In this document: positions 1 to 7,157 of the stretch, in pieces
Layout of the letters: each line of letters starts with the position of its first letter
Position numbering within the stretch: the first letter of the stretch is position 1
Assembly: GCA_900552995.1 (NCBI GenBank)
Contig: USBX01000013.1
Coordinates: forward strand, 1 to 13,316
Direction of reading: 5' to 3'
Length of the DNA: 13,316 nucleotides
Source: an uncultured Collinsella sp.
GTDB lineage: Bacteria > Actinomycetota > Coriobacteriia > Coriobacteriales > Coriobacteriaceae
The notes under the pieces: generated by a model
Database searches by the model: none
Told to the model about the DNA's origin: nothing
Seen by the model: only the letters and a program-made list of their open reading frames with translations
Made by a program: the position numbers and the translations under genes

Positions 1-41
1 AGCGGGCCGCGCCGGAAACCCACCGGCGCGGCCCGCTTTTT
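1..41 (+). terminator. Strong GC hairpin with T-tract (rho-independent terminator)
   Basis: Positions 1-15 and 23-37 form a perfect 15-bp stem (AGCGGGCCGCGCCGG and its complement) around a 7-nt loop, followed by Ts at 37-41. The T-tract is on the plus strand, so it would end a plus-strand transcript entering from the left. The SIS gene on the minus strand stops at 90 and reads into the same hairpin, so it may act in both directions. The minus-strand U-tract would lie outside the window and cannot be checked. Confidence 0.8.
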
Positions 42-89
42 ACGCACGCTGTTCACTTGCGAATCGAAGGTGAATGCTTTTCCCGTTAC

Positions 90-1058
90 TTAGTACTGCT
101 CGATGCCCATGTAGCGACGAACCTCGGGGCTGTGATCGAACACCTTGCCGCGTGCGGCGCGCAGCTCGCAGCTCATGTTGTAGAAGAAGATCGGCTCCAG
201 GAACGAACGCACGCTGGCAGGCACGTCGCCCACGCCGTACTCGAGCGCATCGAGCACCATGACCGTATCGGTGTGCGTGTTGAGGAACGCAAGTGCACGC
301 TCCTCCATGGGACGGCACTCGCCCGATCCGAGCTGTACAAAGTAAAACACGCCGGGCTCGGTGGCTTCGAACGGGCCGTGGAAGTACTCGCCGGAGTGGA
401 TGTAGCAGCAGTGCTGCCACTGCATCTCCATGAGCGAGCAGATGGCCATAGCGTAGGTCTGGCTAAAGTTGGGGCCGGATCCCAGGATATAGAAGAACTT
501 ATGCTGCTGGCAGAGCTCGGCAAAGCGATCGCCCAGCTCGGCGTTGACCTTCTCACGGGCAGCGGGCAACAGCGCATCCATCTGCTTAAGGCCGGCGTAC
601 ATGTCGGCAAGCGCCTCGTAGCCCTCCTGCTGGTCGAGCAGTTCGGCGGCGATCAGAGCGCCGATACCCTGCGGTACCTCGGCCTGCGGCACGCCTTCGC
701 CCCACGGATAGACCCAGGTAGTCCACTTGCCGTTATCGATCTTTGAGCCCTCGCAGTCGGTCATGGCCACGACCTCGGCGCCGGCTGCCAGCGCCATCTC
801 GCAGCCGTCGACGACCTCCTGCGTGTTGCCGCTGTGGCTGCAGGCAATGACGAGCGACTTCTCGCCAAGACTCTTGGGAGCCATCAGGCAAAACTCGCGC
901 GCCGTGTAGACCGTCGAGGTAAACGTGGTTGCCTCGCGCTTGAGCAGCTCGTTGGCCGGTATCAGATCGATCATCGAACCGCCACAAGCGATCCAAAAGA
1001 TATTCTCGATCTTGCCCTTGCGCTCGATGATTTCCTGAATTAGATCGTGTGCGTTCAT
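90..1058 (-). CDS. SIS-domain sugar-phosphate deglycase-like protein (FrlB/GfrE/GfrF type)
   Basis: This 322-residue cytoplasmic protein has two SIS (sugar isomerase) folds. The first shows a phosphosugar-binding start ACGGS at 24-28 and SHSGNT at 74-79. The second starts GSGPN at 193-197 and carries GEYFHGPFE at 223-231, which resembles the E-x-x-HGP active-site segment of the GlmS isomerase domain. Length and motifs fit the fructoselysine-6-phosphate and glucoselysine-6-phosphate deglycase group, enzymes that split a phosphorylated Amadori product into glucose 6-phosphate and an amine. It is a paralogue of the SIS protein at 7302-8285; both contain EMQW and GEYFHGPFE and end in an RRYM-containing tail. 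An AGGAGG-type ribosome site about 7-9 nt upstream supports the start. A GntR regulator lies just upstream, and a promoter with tandem repeats fills the gap. The family assignment is solid; the substrate is inferred and another aminosugar phosphate is possible. Confidence 0.85.
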   Translation of the reverse strand: MNAHDLIQEIIERKGKIENIFWIACGGSMIDLIPANELLKREATTFTSTVYTAREFCLMAPKSLGEKSLVIACSHSGNTQEVVDGCEMALAAGAEVVAMTDCEGSKIDNGKWTTWVYPWGEGVPQAEVPQGIGALIAAELLDQQEGYEALADMYAGLKQMDALLPAAREKVNAELGDRFAELCQQHKFFYILGSGPNFSQTYAMAICSLMEMQWQHCCYIHSGEYFHGPFEATEPGVFYFVQLGSGECRPMEERALAFLNTHTDTVMVLDALEYGVGDVPASVRSFLEPIFFYNMSCELRAARGKVFDHSPEVRRYMGIEQY

Positions 1059-1110
1059 GGTGATGCTCCTCCTTGTGTGGCGGTTTTGAACGACGACAGC
1101 TCGTACCTGC

Positions 1111-1197
1111 AGTCGTTCTATGTTGTCCTATTTATAGCACGCATGACGACGCCCGTTAAGCCATTTCACCAAATTTGTTCTATATCGTTCTATCTGT
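1111..1197 (-). promoter_or_regulatory. SIS-gene promoter with two tandem GTTCTAT operator-like pairs
   Basis: Reading the minus strand, a -35-like TTAACG (1154-1159) sits 17 bp before a -10-like TATAAA (1131-1136), placing a start near 1124. On the plus strand, GTTCTAT occurs at 1115-1121, 1177-1183 and 1187-1193, and GTCCTAT at 1125-1131. The copies form two pairs, each with a 10-bp period, and the pairs are 62 bp apart (about six helical turns). The proximal pair overlaps the -10 and transcription start; the distal pair lies upstream of the -35. This fits repression, possibly with looping, by the neighbouring GntR protein. The repeats are seen; the binder is inferred. Confidence 0.6.
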
Positions 1198-1202
1198 GGA
1201 CG

Positions 1203-1961
1203 TTAGATGTCGAACACGTAGCGCGAGCCCACGATCTTTTGGCGTCCGAGCAGCAGGGGCCGCCCGTCCGCATCGGTAAAGTATGCCTCCATATAGAAGA
1301 GCGGCTCGCCGACCGGCACCTCCAGCAGCGGGGCCGCCTGAGCATCGGCAAGCGCAATCTCCACGGTACAGGGGTCTGACTTGAGCGGCGCACGGCCCGA
1401 ATGCTCGGCAACGAGCGCAAAGATGGAATTGTCCGTGAGGTCCTTGTCGGCAAGCGTCTGCAGATAGGGATGGTCGGCCAGCACAAAGGCGTTGTTCTCG
1501 AGCATGACGGGCACGCCATCTGCCGTGCGCACGCGCTCGACCACGATGAGCTCGCAGCCGGGTTCCACCCCAAAAAACGCCGCGTCCTCGCGCGTCGCCG
1601 CAACCACCGTGCGCGACACCAGACGTGCTCCGGCCACCATGTCGTTGGCAGCGCAACCCTCGGAAAAGCTCTGAACGTCACCCTTCTGGACAATCTTGCG
1701 TTTGAGCTTGGGCGCACACACAAACGTGCCCCTCCCCTGCTGGCGGTTGAGATACCCCGCGCGCGACAGCTCCTCGACGGCGCGGCGCACGGTGATGCGT
1801 CCCACGCCGTAGTACTTCGCGAGCTCCATCTCGGAAGGAATGCGCGAGCCGGATGCGTACACGCCGCGCGCGATCTCGCCCTTTAGGTCGTCCATAACCT
1901 GCTGGTACAGCGGCACGGCGGACACCTCAGTGCGCTCGGTTTTATCGTCGGATGCCATCAT
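1203..1961 (-). CDS. GntR-family (HutC/UTRA) transcriptional regulator
   Basis: This 252-residue protein has an N-terminal winged helix-turn-helix. The recognition region runs from about 41 to 66 and includes IPSEMELAKYYGVGRITVRRA; the wing has QQGRGTFV at about 74-81. A UTRA effector domain spans about 98-245 and ends in the typical GRQKIVGSRYVFDI. UTRA domains of this subfamily bind small ligands, often sugar phosphates or amino-sugar derivatives. The ATG overlaps the recQ stop by one base (TAATG), so its translation may be coupled to recQ. A second in-frame ATG at 1958 is better spaced (7 nt) from the GGAG upstream and could be the real start. It lies 144 bp upstream of the SIS gene (90-1058), whose promoter carries tandem repeats, so it is the likely local regulator. 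The effector is unknown. Confidence 0.9.
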   Translation of the reverse strand: MMASDDKTERTEVSAVPLYQQVMDDLKGEIARGVYASGSRIPSEMELAKYYGVGRITVRRAVEELSRAGYLNRQQGRGTFVCAPKLKRKIVQKGDVQSFSEGCAANDMVAGARLVSRTVVAATREDAAFFGVEPGCELIVVERVRTADGVPVMLENNAFVLADHPYLQTLADKDLTDNSIFALVAEHSGRAPLKSDPCTVEIALADAQAAPLLEVPVGEPLFYMEAYFTDADGRPLLLGRQKIVGSRYVFDI

Positions 1962-3943
1962 TACGCTCCATCCCGTGCATGCTCGGACTCAAACTCTTCA
2001 ATCGCCGCCATAAACTGCTCGCCAAAGGCATCGGCCTTTTTCTCGCCAATACCGTTGACCTGGATAAGCTCGTCGCGTGTCTGAGGTCGTAGGCGGCACA
2101 GGCCGCGCAGGGCCTTGTCAGAGAAGACCATGTACGGCGCCATCTCCAGCTCGATCGAAATCTCCTTGCGCAGGGCACGCAGGCGCTCGAACAGCTCGGC
2201 ATCGTCACCCACGCGCGAGCGCTGATCTAGCTCGGCCTCCTCACGCAGCAGATCCACCGCGCGGCGGGCACGGGCCGAGGCCTTGTGCTTGGACGCACGA
2301 CGCTTAACGGTAAAGGCAAACGCCTCATCCTCGACCTCGGCGGCACGCGGGCCCAGCCCCACGACCGGGTACTGCCCCTGCGAGGTAGCCAGATAACCGC
2401 GGCCGCACAGCTGGCCGATGATGTCCTTGATACGCCCGACCGATTCGCTCGACAGCTCACCATAGCCGCGGTCCTCGTCCAGATGCATCTGGCGAATGCG
2501 CTCGGTGTTGCCGCCGTGGAGCACGTCGGCGATGAGCGACTTGCCAAAGCGCATGGGTCGCGTGGCCACATAGCGCACAGCGGCGCGGGCCATATCGGTG
2601 ACGTCCTCGACCTCGAACTGCGTAAGGCAGTTGCTGCAGTTGCCGCAGCCCTCGGCCTCGTCCGTGGCGGTGGCGCCCGCACCAGCCGCGGCAGCATGCT
2701 CGGCCGCGGCCTCGTCGCCAAAGTAGCGCAACATATATTCGCGCAGACAGCCGGTGGTATTGCAATAGCCCTCCATCTGGCTGAGCAGACGATATCGATT
2801 CCGGAGCGCCCACGCGCGCTGCTCGTCGTCGAGCGCCTCGTCGACGGCATCGCCGCGATCGATCAGAAAGCGGCGCATGCGAAAATCGTTGCCGTTCCAC
2901 AGCAGGTGGCAGCTGGCCGGGTCGCCATCGCGGCCGGCGCGGCCCGCCTCCTGGTAGTAGGCCTCGATACTCTCGGGCACATTGTTGTGAATCACGTAGC
3001 GCACGTTGGGCTTGTCGATGCCCATGCCAAAGGCGTTGGTGGCAACCATCACCTGGATATCGTCGTCGATAAAGGCGCGCTGGCTTTGGCGGCGGGCCTC
3101 GTTGCCCATGCCGGCATGGTAGCGGCCAACGCGAATGCCGCTGGGGCCCAGCGCCTCGGCAAGCTCGCCTGCCAGCGCATCGACCGTCTTGCGGGTCGAG
3201 CAATACACGATGCCGCTCTCGCCCGAATGCGCGATCACATAGTCGCGCACCCACGCGGCCTTGGCCTTGTCGCCCATCTCCTCGCAGCCAAAGTAAAGGT
3301 TCTTGCGATCGAAGCCCGTCACCACCGTCGCGGGATTTTGCAGGCCGAGCATCTGCTGGATATCCGCGCGCACACGCTCGGTCGCCGTAGCGGTAAAGGC
3401 CGCCACGATGGGGCGCTGCGGCAGGGAATCGATAAACTCGCGAATCTGCAGGTAAGCGGGACGGAAATCCTGGCCCCATTGGCTCACGCAGTGGGCCTCG
3501 TCAATGGCCACGAGCGGCACACCGATGCCGCCTTCGGCCGCAGCTTCCTGCGCAAAGGCCAAAAAACGCGGCTCAAGCAAGCGCTCGGGCGCCACGTACA
3601 TAAGCTGATAGCGGCCTTCGCGCGCCCGCTTGAGCACGGTGTTTTGCTGGGCCGGGGTAAGGCTGGAGTTGAGATAGCTGGGTCGCGCACCCGCCGCGAG
3701 CAACGCACGGGTCTGGTCCTCCATAAGCGACAGCAGCGGACTCACCACAAAGGTGATGCCGGGCAGCATGAGCGCGGGCACCTGGTAGCAAATGGACTTG
3801 CCGGCGCCCGTGGGCATAACACCCAACGCATCGCGACCGGCAAGGATCGCATCGACCATGCGGTCCTGTCCCGGGCGAAACGAGGTGTAGCCAAAATAGG
3901 CGCCGAGCGTGTCGAGCGCCATCTGCTGCATGCTATCGGTCAT
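1961..3943 (-). CDS. recQ: ATP-dependent DNA helicase RecQ
   Basis: This 660-residue 3'-5' DNA helicase acts in recombination and repair. Helicase motifs are in order: Walker A PTGAGKS at 44-50, DEAH at 148-151 followed by CVSQWGQDFRP, TATAT at 184-188, and the C-terminal helicase motifs AFGMGIDKPNVRYVIH and QEAGRAGRDG at 304-340. A RecQ zinc-binding region follows, with C399 and CGNCSNC (C433, C436, C439), then a winged-helix RQC region (about 450-540) and an HRDC domain (about 580-655). The spacing between the first and second zinc cysteines is enlarged by an alanine-rich stretch (about 411-431) compared with E. coli RecQ. The start has only a modest AGGAAA ribosome site. A TATAAT lies at 3975-3980, about 30 nt upstream, without a clear -35. 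The 3' end overlaps the GntR gene by one base. Confidence 0.97.
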   Translation of the reverse strand: MTDSMQQMALDTLGAYFGYTSFRPGQDRMVDAILAGRDALGVMPTGAGKSICYQVPALMLPGITFVVSPLLSLMEDQTRALLAAGARPSYLNSSLTPAQQNTVLKRAREGRYQLMYVAPERLLEPRFLAFAQEAAAEGGIGVPLVAIDEAHCVSQWGQDFRPAYLQIREFIDSLPQRPIVAAFTATATERVRADIQQMLGLQNPATVVTGFDRKNLYFGCEEMGDKAKAAWVRDYVIAHSGESGIVYCSTRKTVDALAGELAEALGPSGIRVGRYHAGMGNEARRQSQRAFIDDDIQVMVATNAFGMGIDKPNVRYVIHNNVPESIEAYYQEAGRAGRDGDPASCHLLWNGNDFRMRRFLIDRGDAVDEALDDEQRAWALRNRYRLLSQMEGYCNTTGCLREYMLRYFGDEAAAEHAAAAGAGATATDEAEGCGNCSNCLTQFEVEDVTDMARAAVRYVATRPMRFGKSLIADVLHGGNTERIRQMHLDEDRGYGELSSESVGRIKDIIGQLCGRGYLATSQGQYPVVGLGPRAAEVEDEAFAFTVKRRASKHKASARARRAVDLLREEAELDQRSRVGDDAELFERLRALRKEISIELEMAPYMVFSDKALRGLCRLRPQTRDELIQVNGIGEKKADAFGEQFMAAIEEFESEHARDGA

Positions 3944-3974
3944 GGTTTCCTAACGTCCAAGTCATCTGCCGCCG

Positions 3975-3980
3975 ATTATA
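3975..3980 (-). promoter_or_regulatory. Candidate -10 box for recQ
   Basis: On the minus strand this is a consensus TATAAT about 31 nt before the recQ ATG. No good -35 hexamer is visible 16-18 bp upstream (the positions read near CGGCAC), so this is a tentative assignment. Confidence 0.35.
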
Positions 3981-4069
3981 CGCCGCCACGCGGACCGGTG
4001 CCGCGCGGCTGCCGGCCACGGGCGATGCAATCCAAGGCGAACGAGCGTGGATTTTTGGACACTTTCCTG

Positions 4070-4137
4070 ATGAGCGTGGATAATCTCCCACTTTAAGCCC
4101 GTCACCAAGCCAAAAACGGGAGATTATCCACGCTCAT
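4070..4137. repeat. Perfect 20-bp inverted repeat with 28-bp spacer
   Basis: ATGAGCGTGGATAATCTCCC at 4070-4089 is matched exactly by its reverse complement at 4118-4137. A direct partial copy, GAGCGTGGAT, also occurs at 4043-4052, just outside. The element lies between convergent-free minus-strand genes (recQ start and GntR 3' end) and codes for nothing recognisable. It has no T-tract, so it looks more like a dispersed REP- or MITE-type element than a terminator. Confidence 0.75.
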
Positions 4138-4174
4138 TCTGCAGATTGCCGCTCTGGCGGGCTTGCAGCGTCAA

Positions 4175-4208
4175 CTGGTTACGCGGGTTGGTAAACCCGC
4201 GTAACCAG
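4175..4208 (-). terminator. 15-bp perfect hairpin directly after the GntR stop
   Basis: CTGGTTACGCGGGTT at 4175-4189 pairs perfectly with 4194-4208 around a GGTA/TACC tetraloop. It starts 2 nt after the stop codon of the regulator at 4211-4930. The position is right for its transcription terminator or an mRNA 3'-end stabiliser. Only a short TTGA follows on the minus strand, so intrinsic termination is not certain. Confidence 0.6.
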
Positions 4209-4210
4209 AG

Positions 4211-4930
4211 CTACATAACCATGACGTAGCGCGATCCCACGTAGTACTGCTTACCCATCAGGACCGGTTCGCCATTGGGACCGATAAAGCCGGCGCGCAG
4301 GTTGAGCAGCGGATCGTGCGGAGCGATGCCCAGCTCGGCCGCCTGCTCAGCGCTGGCGCGAACGGCCTCGACCGTGCGGTAGCCAACCGAGACAATCGGC
4401 GTTCCGCCAACACGCTCGACCTCGGCAAAAATCGACTTGTCCTCAAGATCGGCCGTCAACAGCTCACGGTAGGCATCAAACGGCACAAAGATGTTCTCCT
4501 CAAAGATGGGCTCGCCGTCGGCTGTACGCACGCGCTTGATATGCAGCAGCAGCGCGTCCTTTTGCAGGCCAAAGAACTCCATCTCGTTTTGACGTGCCGG
4601 CACAATCTGGCGATCGACCACATGCGCGCCCGCCTTCATGCCGTTGCTGGCACACAGCGCGGTAAACGTCTGCAACGTCGAGGCGTGAAACTGGCGATTG
4701 ATGTGCGGCGTGGAGACAAAGGTACCACGGCCCTGCTGCTTAACCAGGTAGCCATCGGAGCACAGATCCTCGACGGCGCGGCGCACCGTAATGCGGCTCA
4801 CGTCGTACTGCTCGGCTAGCTCAAGCTCGGACGGAATACGCTCCTTGGGTGCATAAACACCTTTCTCGATCGCATCCTTGATTTCATCGTAAATCTGCTG
4901 GTAAAGCGGTGCATTTTTGGGCGCGGGCAT
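4211..4930 (-). CDS. GntR-family (HutC/UTRA) transcriptional regulator
   Basis: This 239-residue regulator has a GntR winged helix-turn-helix at about 8-75 (IPSELELAEQYDVSRITVRRA at 32-52, QQGRGTFV at 65-72) and a UTRA ligand-binding domain from about 85 to the end (GKQYYVGSRYVMVM). It is a clear paralogue of the regulator at 1203-1961, sharing architecture and both signature ends. It forms a single-gene unit bounded by a hairpin downstream and its own upstream region. Its ribosome site is weak. A GTATATAACG sequence at 4970-4979 also occurs in the promoter of the EamA exporter, and a related motif covers the -10 of the PTS operon. This makes it the best candidate in the window for controlling those two units and itself; that link is inference. 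Ligand unknown. Confidence 0.9.
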   Translation of the reverse strand: MPAPKNAPLYQQIYDEIKDAIEKGVYAPKERIPSELELAEQYDVSRITVRRAVEDLCSDGYLVKQQGRGTFVSTPHINRQFHASTLQTFTALCASNGMKAGAHVVDRQIVPARQNEMEFFGLQKDALLLHIKRVRTADGEPIFEENIFVPFDAYRELLTADLEDKSIFAEVERVGGTPIVSVGYRTVEAVRASAEQAAELGIAPHDPLLNLRAGFIGPNGEPVLMGKQYYVGSRYVMVM

Positions 4931-4969
4931 ATCTGATCACTCTTATCGAAATATCGAAATAACTAATAC

Positions 4970-4984
4970 GTATATAACGTCTAG
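4970..4984. promoter_or_regulatory. Operator-like half site upstream of the second GntR gene
   Basis: On the plus strand GTATATAACGTCTAG matches GTATATAACGACTAT, found on the minus strand at the EamA promoter (12395-12409), at 13 of 15 positions. It lies 40 bp upstream of the GntR start, a position suited to autoregulation. The second half of the longer motif is not conserved here. Confidence 0.4.
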
Positions 4985-5023
4985 TTTCATGTTACCTCAT
5001 ATTGATAAAACGATACACCCTCC

Positions 5024-5065
5024 CTACCAAAAAGCGACAGCTTCATTTTGGTAGGTTTTACCTGG
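5024..5065. repeat. 42-bp dispersed repeat, copy 1
   Basis: This 42-bp segment begins CTACCAAAAAGCGACAG and ends GGTAGGTTTTACCTGG. It matches 37 of 42 bases of the segment at 7158-7199. The ends CTACCAAAA and TTTTGGTAG are perfect inverted repeats, so the element can fold into a hairpin. It lies between the YitT terminator and the GntR upstream region. Confidence 0.7.
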
Positions 5066-5073
5066 GCAAACGA

Positions 5074-5109
5074 GAGCCCCTCGAAAGCAACGAGGCTTTC
5101 GAGGGGCTC
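5074..5109 (-). terminator. Probable terminator of the YitT gene
   Basis: GAGCCCCTCGAAAGC at 5074-5088 and its exact reverse complement at 5095-5109 form a 15-bp stem with a 6-nt loop, 40 nt after the YitT stop. On the minus strand it is followed by TCTCGTTTG, a weak U-rich tail. Confidence 0.75.
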
Positions 5110-5149
5110 ATTCGGATGGACTACGCTTGGCCGGCAAAATGCCAAAACC

Positions 5150-6157
5150 CTACTTCCCGTCATCCTGCTGCAGGCTGTCCTGCTCGCAGAGGTGCGCCCG
5201 CCTGCTGTCCATACGTGCGGGCTTGTCGGGATCGGGTACGGCCGTGGGCATGGGTTCGTCGACATGACCACCCCACCAGCCGCCCACAAAGTTGAGCGTG
5301 TGGAACACATTGATCACGGCGCCGGGATCGATGTCGCACACCAGCTTGATAATGTCCTGGCTCTCGTAGGTCGAGACAACGGCGTGCAGCAGGTACATCC
5401 TTTCGCGGCTGTATCCGCCGATGACCTCGGCGCAGCTAATGCCGTGCTGAAAATGGTCGACATAGGCGGTCATGACCTCGTCCGCCTTGCGCGTCGTGAT
5501 CTGCAGCGTCACGCGGTCGTAGCGACGATAGAAACTGTCGATGGTCTTGGTCGAAATAAACTGGAACACGATGGAGTACGCCGCCTTGTCCCAGCCAAAC
5601 ATAAAGCCAAAGATCGCCAGGATAAAGCAGTTGAAACCAAAGATGACGCCCCAGATGGTCTTGCCCGTGTGGTTGGAAACCCACAGCGCGATAAAGTCGG
5701 TGCCGCCGGTGGATGCGCCGGATTTAAGTGCGATGGCAGCGCCCAGACCCGAGACCACGCCGCCAAAAATGATGAGCATAATCTTGTCGCCCAAAAACGG
5801 GGCGAAGTGAAAGATGTTGAGGAACAGCGACGAGAGCACGACCTGCATCATCGAGAAGATGACGAAGCGCTTGCTAATGCCGCTCCAGCATAGGAGCGCC
5901 ACGGGGATGTTGAGCGCGAGCATGCCGAGTGAGATGTCGATATGAACGCCACCCAGCGAGGTAACGCGATCGAGCAGGACCGCGACGCCGGTAAGACCGC
6001 TCGGAAGCAGGTCGGCGGGTTGAATGAACGCCTGGATCAGGAATGTCTGGAGAACGGCAGAAATGGTGACCGCCACGGCGGTGATGGCACGGCGGACGAT
6101 GGTAAGGCGGCCGAGCACGAGCACGCGGTCCGTGAGCTGATCGATGGCGTTCGCCAC
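5150..6157 (-). CDS. YitT-family integral membrane protein (with DUF2179 domain)
   Basis: This 335-residue membrane protein has about five or six hydrophobic segments (roughly 25-45, 52-66, 76-92, 100-118, 126-145 and 168-188). Two stretches typical of YitT proteins are visible: the PADLLPSGLTGVAVL region at 47-61 and GASTGGTDFI at 147-156. After the last membrane segment, residues about 205-292 (VTLQITTRKADEV, HGISCAEVIGGYS) match the soluble DUF2179 domain. A polar, proline-rich tail of about 40 residues ends the protein. The function of YitT proteins is not established; transport is often suggested. The start is GTG at 6157, chosen because AAGGAG lies 5 nt upstream. It appears to be a single-gene unit with its own terminator and no obvious link to the sugar genes. 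Confidence 0.9.
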   Translation of the reverse strand: MANAIDQLTDRVLVLGRLTIVRRAITAVAVTISAVLQTFLIQAFIQPADLLPSGLTGVAVLLDRVTSLGGVHIDISLGMLALNIPVALLCWSGISKRFVIFSMMQVVLSSLFLNIFHFAPFLGDKIMLIIFGGVVSGLGAAIALKSGASTGGTDFIALWVSNHTGKTIWGVIFGFNCFILAIFGFMFGWDKAAYSIVFQFISTKTIDSFYRRYDRVTLQITTRKADEVMTAYVDHFQHGISCAEVIGGYSRERMYLLHAVVSTYESQDIIKLVCDIDPGAVINVFHTLNFVGGWWGGHVDEPMPTAVPDPDKPARMDSRRAHLCEQDSLQQDDGK

Positions 6158-6511
6158 GTAGGCTCCTTTCGAAGGCAGATGTAGTTGTGGGGCGTGGCCG
6201 CGATTGTAGCATGGAGCATGCGGGGGCGCTTCAATTCACCCTCCCTCGACAACCAAAGCGGGACCAGCAACCCCACGACCAAAGGCCCAAATAACAAGTG
6301 AGTAGACTTTACGCGACCTGCAGAGCACACCCAAAACCGCCACCCCTGTGACCTGCGGTTTTACTAGAGCTGATGCACTTTGTGCTCGTCCTGCGCCAAA
6401 AAGTCTACTCACTTAGCCCGAATCGAAGCTAAACGGATCTAAATTGATGCCAAATTAAGCCAATCCGCAGCAAATGACGCGTGAACCAGTGCTTCTCGCG
6501 GCAGGTTGACA
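6158..6511. other. 354-bp gene-free gap between the HAD and YitT genes
   Basis: I see no supportable gene here. The part next to YitT (6158-6240) holds its ribosome site and presumably its promoter, though no convincing -35/-10 pair stands out. The middle (6296-6414) is a nested inverted-repeat element. The rest (6415-6511) is downstream of the HAD stop and shows no clear terminator with a U-tract. Confidence 0.6.
6296..6414. repeat. 119-bp element with three nested inverted repeats
   Basis: The ends AAGTGAGTAGACTTT (6296-6310) and AAAGTCTACTCACTT (6400-6414) are perfect 15-bp inverted repeats. Inside are GAGCACA (6323-6329) with TGTGCTC (6381-6387), and AAAACCGC (6333-6340) with GCGGTTTT (6355-6362). 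The three pairs are concentric, so the whole element could fold into one long interrupted hairpin. It codes for nothing. It resembles a small MITE- or REP-type element or a structured RNA; no target duplication is evident. Confidence 0.7.
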
Positions 6512-7141
6512 CTACAAAGCGGCCAAAATGTCGGTCAGATTGTCGATAACGGCATCGGCTCGCGATTGATCGAGGTTGACGCCCTCGTGCGGACGCAGCG
6601 CCAGGACGCGGGCGCCGGAACGCTTACCGGCCTCGATGCCCAAAGGCGAGTCCTCGATAACCAGGCACTCGGCCGGCTCAACACCCAGCGCCTCCATGGC
6701 GCGCAGGTAGATCTCGGGGTCGGGCTTAAACGCGCTGCACTCGTGGCCGCTGATGGTGTAGTCCAGCACGTCGGCGATGCCTGCGATCTCCACCAGCTCG
6801 TCGATGAGTTCGCGATAGGACGAGCTCGCGATGGCGCACTTCACGCCGCGCTCGCGCAGCTCACGCATCACCGGCTCCGTCTGCTCGTTGAGCAGCTCGG
6901 CATACGGAACGGGGTGGTCCGGGCTGTAGACCTGCTTGTACTCCACGCGCAGGCGCTCGCGCAGCTCAATATCGTCGGGAACCAGCGCCTCCCAAATGGC
7001 AGGCTCGTTAGACCCCGAAAGATCGGGGATCTCGTCAAAGTGGAACCCCTTCTCTTCCATAAACGCCACGCGACGGCGGTTGTAGAACCACTCGGTATCG
7101 ACCAGCACGCCGTCCATATCAAACAGCACTGCCTTGATCAT
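6512..7141 (-). CDS. HAD-superfamily hydrolase, beta-phosphoglucomutase/phosphatase-like
   Basis: This 209-residue cytosolic enzyme belongs to HAD class IA. Motif I is DMDGVLVDT at 8-16 (nucleophile D8, acid/base D10), motif II is the SSS at 106-108, motif III the lysine in KPDP (139-142), and motif IV IEDS at 162-165 with GIEAG following. A helical cap lies between about 16 and 90. Such proteins dephosphorylate small phosphosugars or interconvert hexose phosphates; the substrate cannot be told from sequence. The start at 7141 is preferred because GGAGG lies 8 nt upstream; a Met two codons earlier (7147) is only 2 nt from it. It is downstream of the PTS-SIS operon but separated by a strong terminator, so it is probably transcribed separately, from a leader containing a dispersed repeat. 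Confidence 0.9.
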   Translation of the reverse strand: MIKAVLFDMDGVLVDTEWFYNRRRVAFMEEKGFHFDEIPDLSGSNEPAIWEALVPDDIELRERLRVEYKQVYSPDHPVPYAELLNEQTEPVMRELRERGVKCAIASSSYRELIDELVEIAGIADVLDYTISGHECSAFKPDPEIYLRAMEALGVEPAECLVIEDSPLGIEAGKRSGARVLALRPHEGVNLDQSRADAVIDNLTDILAAL

Positions 7142-7157
7142 ACGCATCTCCTCCCAC

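Noticed and set aside
57..746. 229-codon plus-strand frame opposite the left SIS gene
   Set aside because: Shadow of the SIS gene with no independent support.
2285..4096. Long open frame of 603 codons on the plus strand opposite recQ
   Set aside because: It is the antisense shadow of recQ in GC-rich DNA: low-complexity Ala/Arg/His-rich product, no domain, and recQ itself has all its motifs.
4070..4137. Intrinsic terminator
   Set aside because: The 28-nt loop is too long and no T-tract follows on either strand; the hairpin at 4175-4208 is the better candidate for the GntR gene end.
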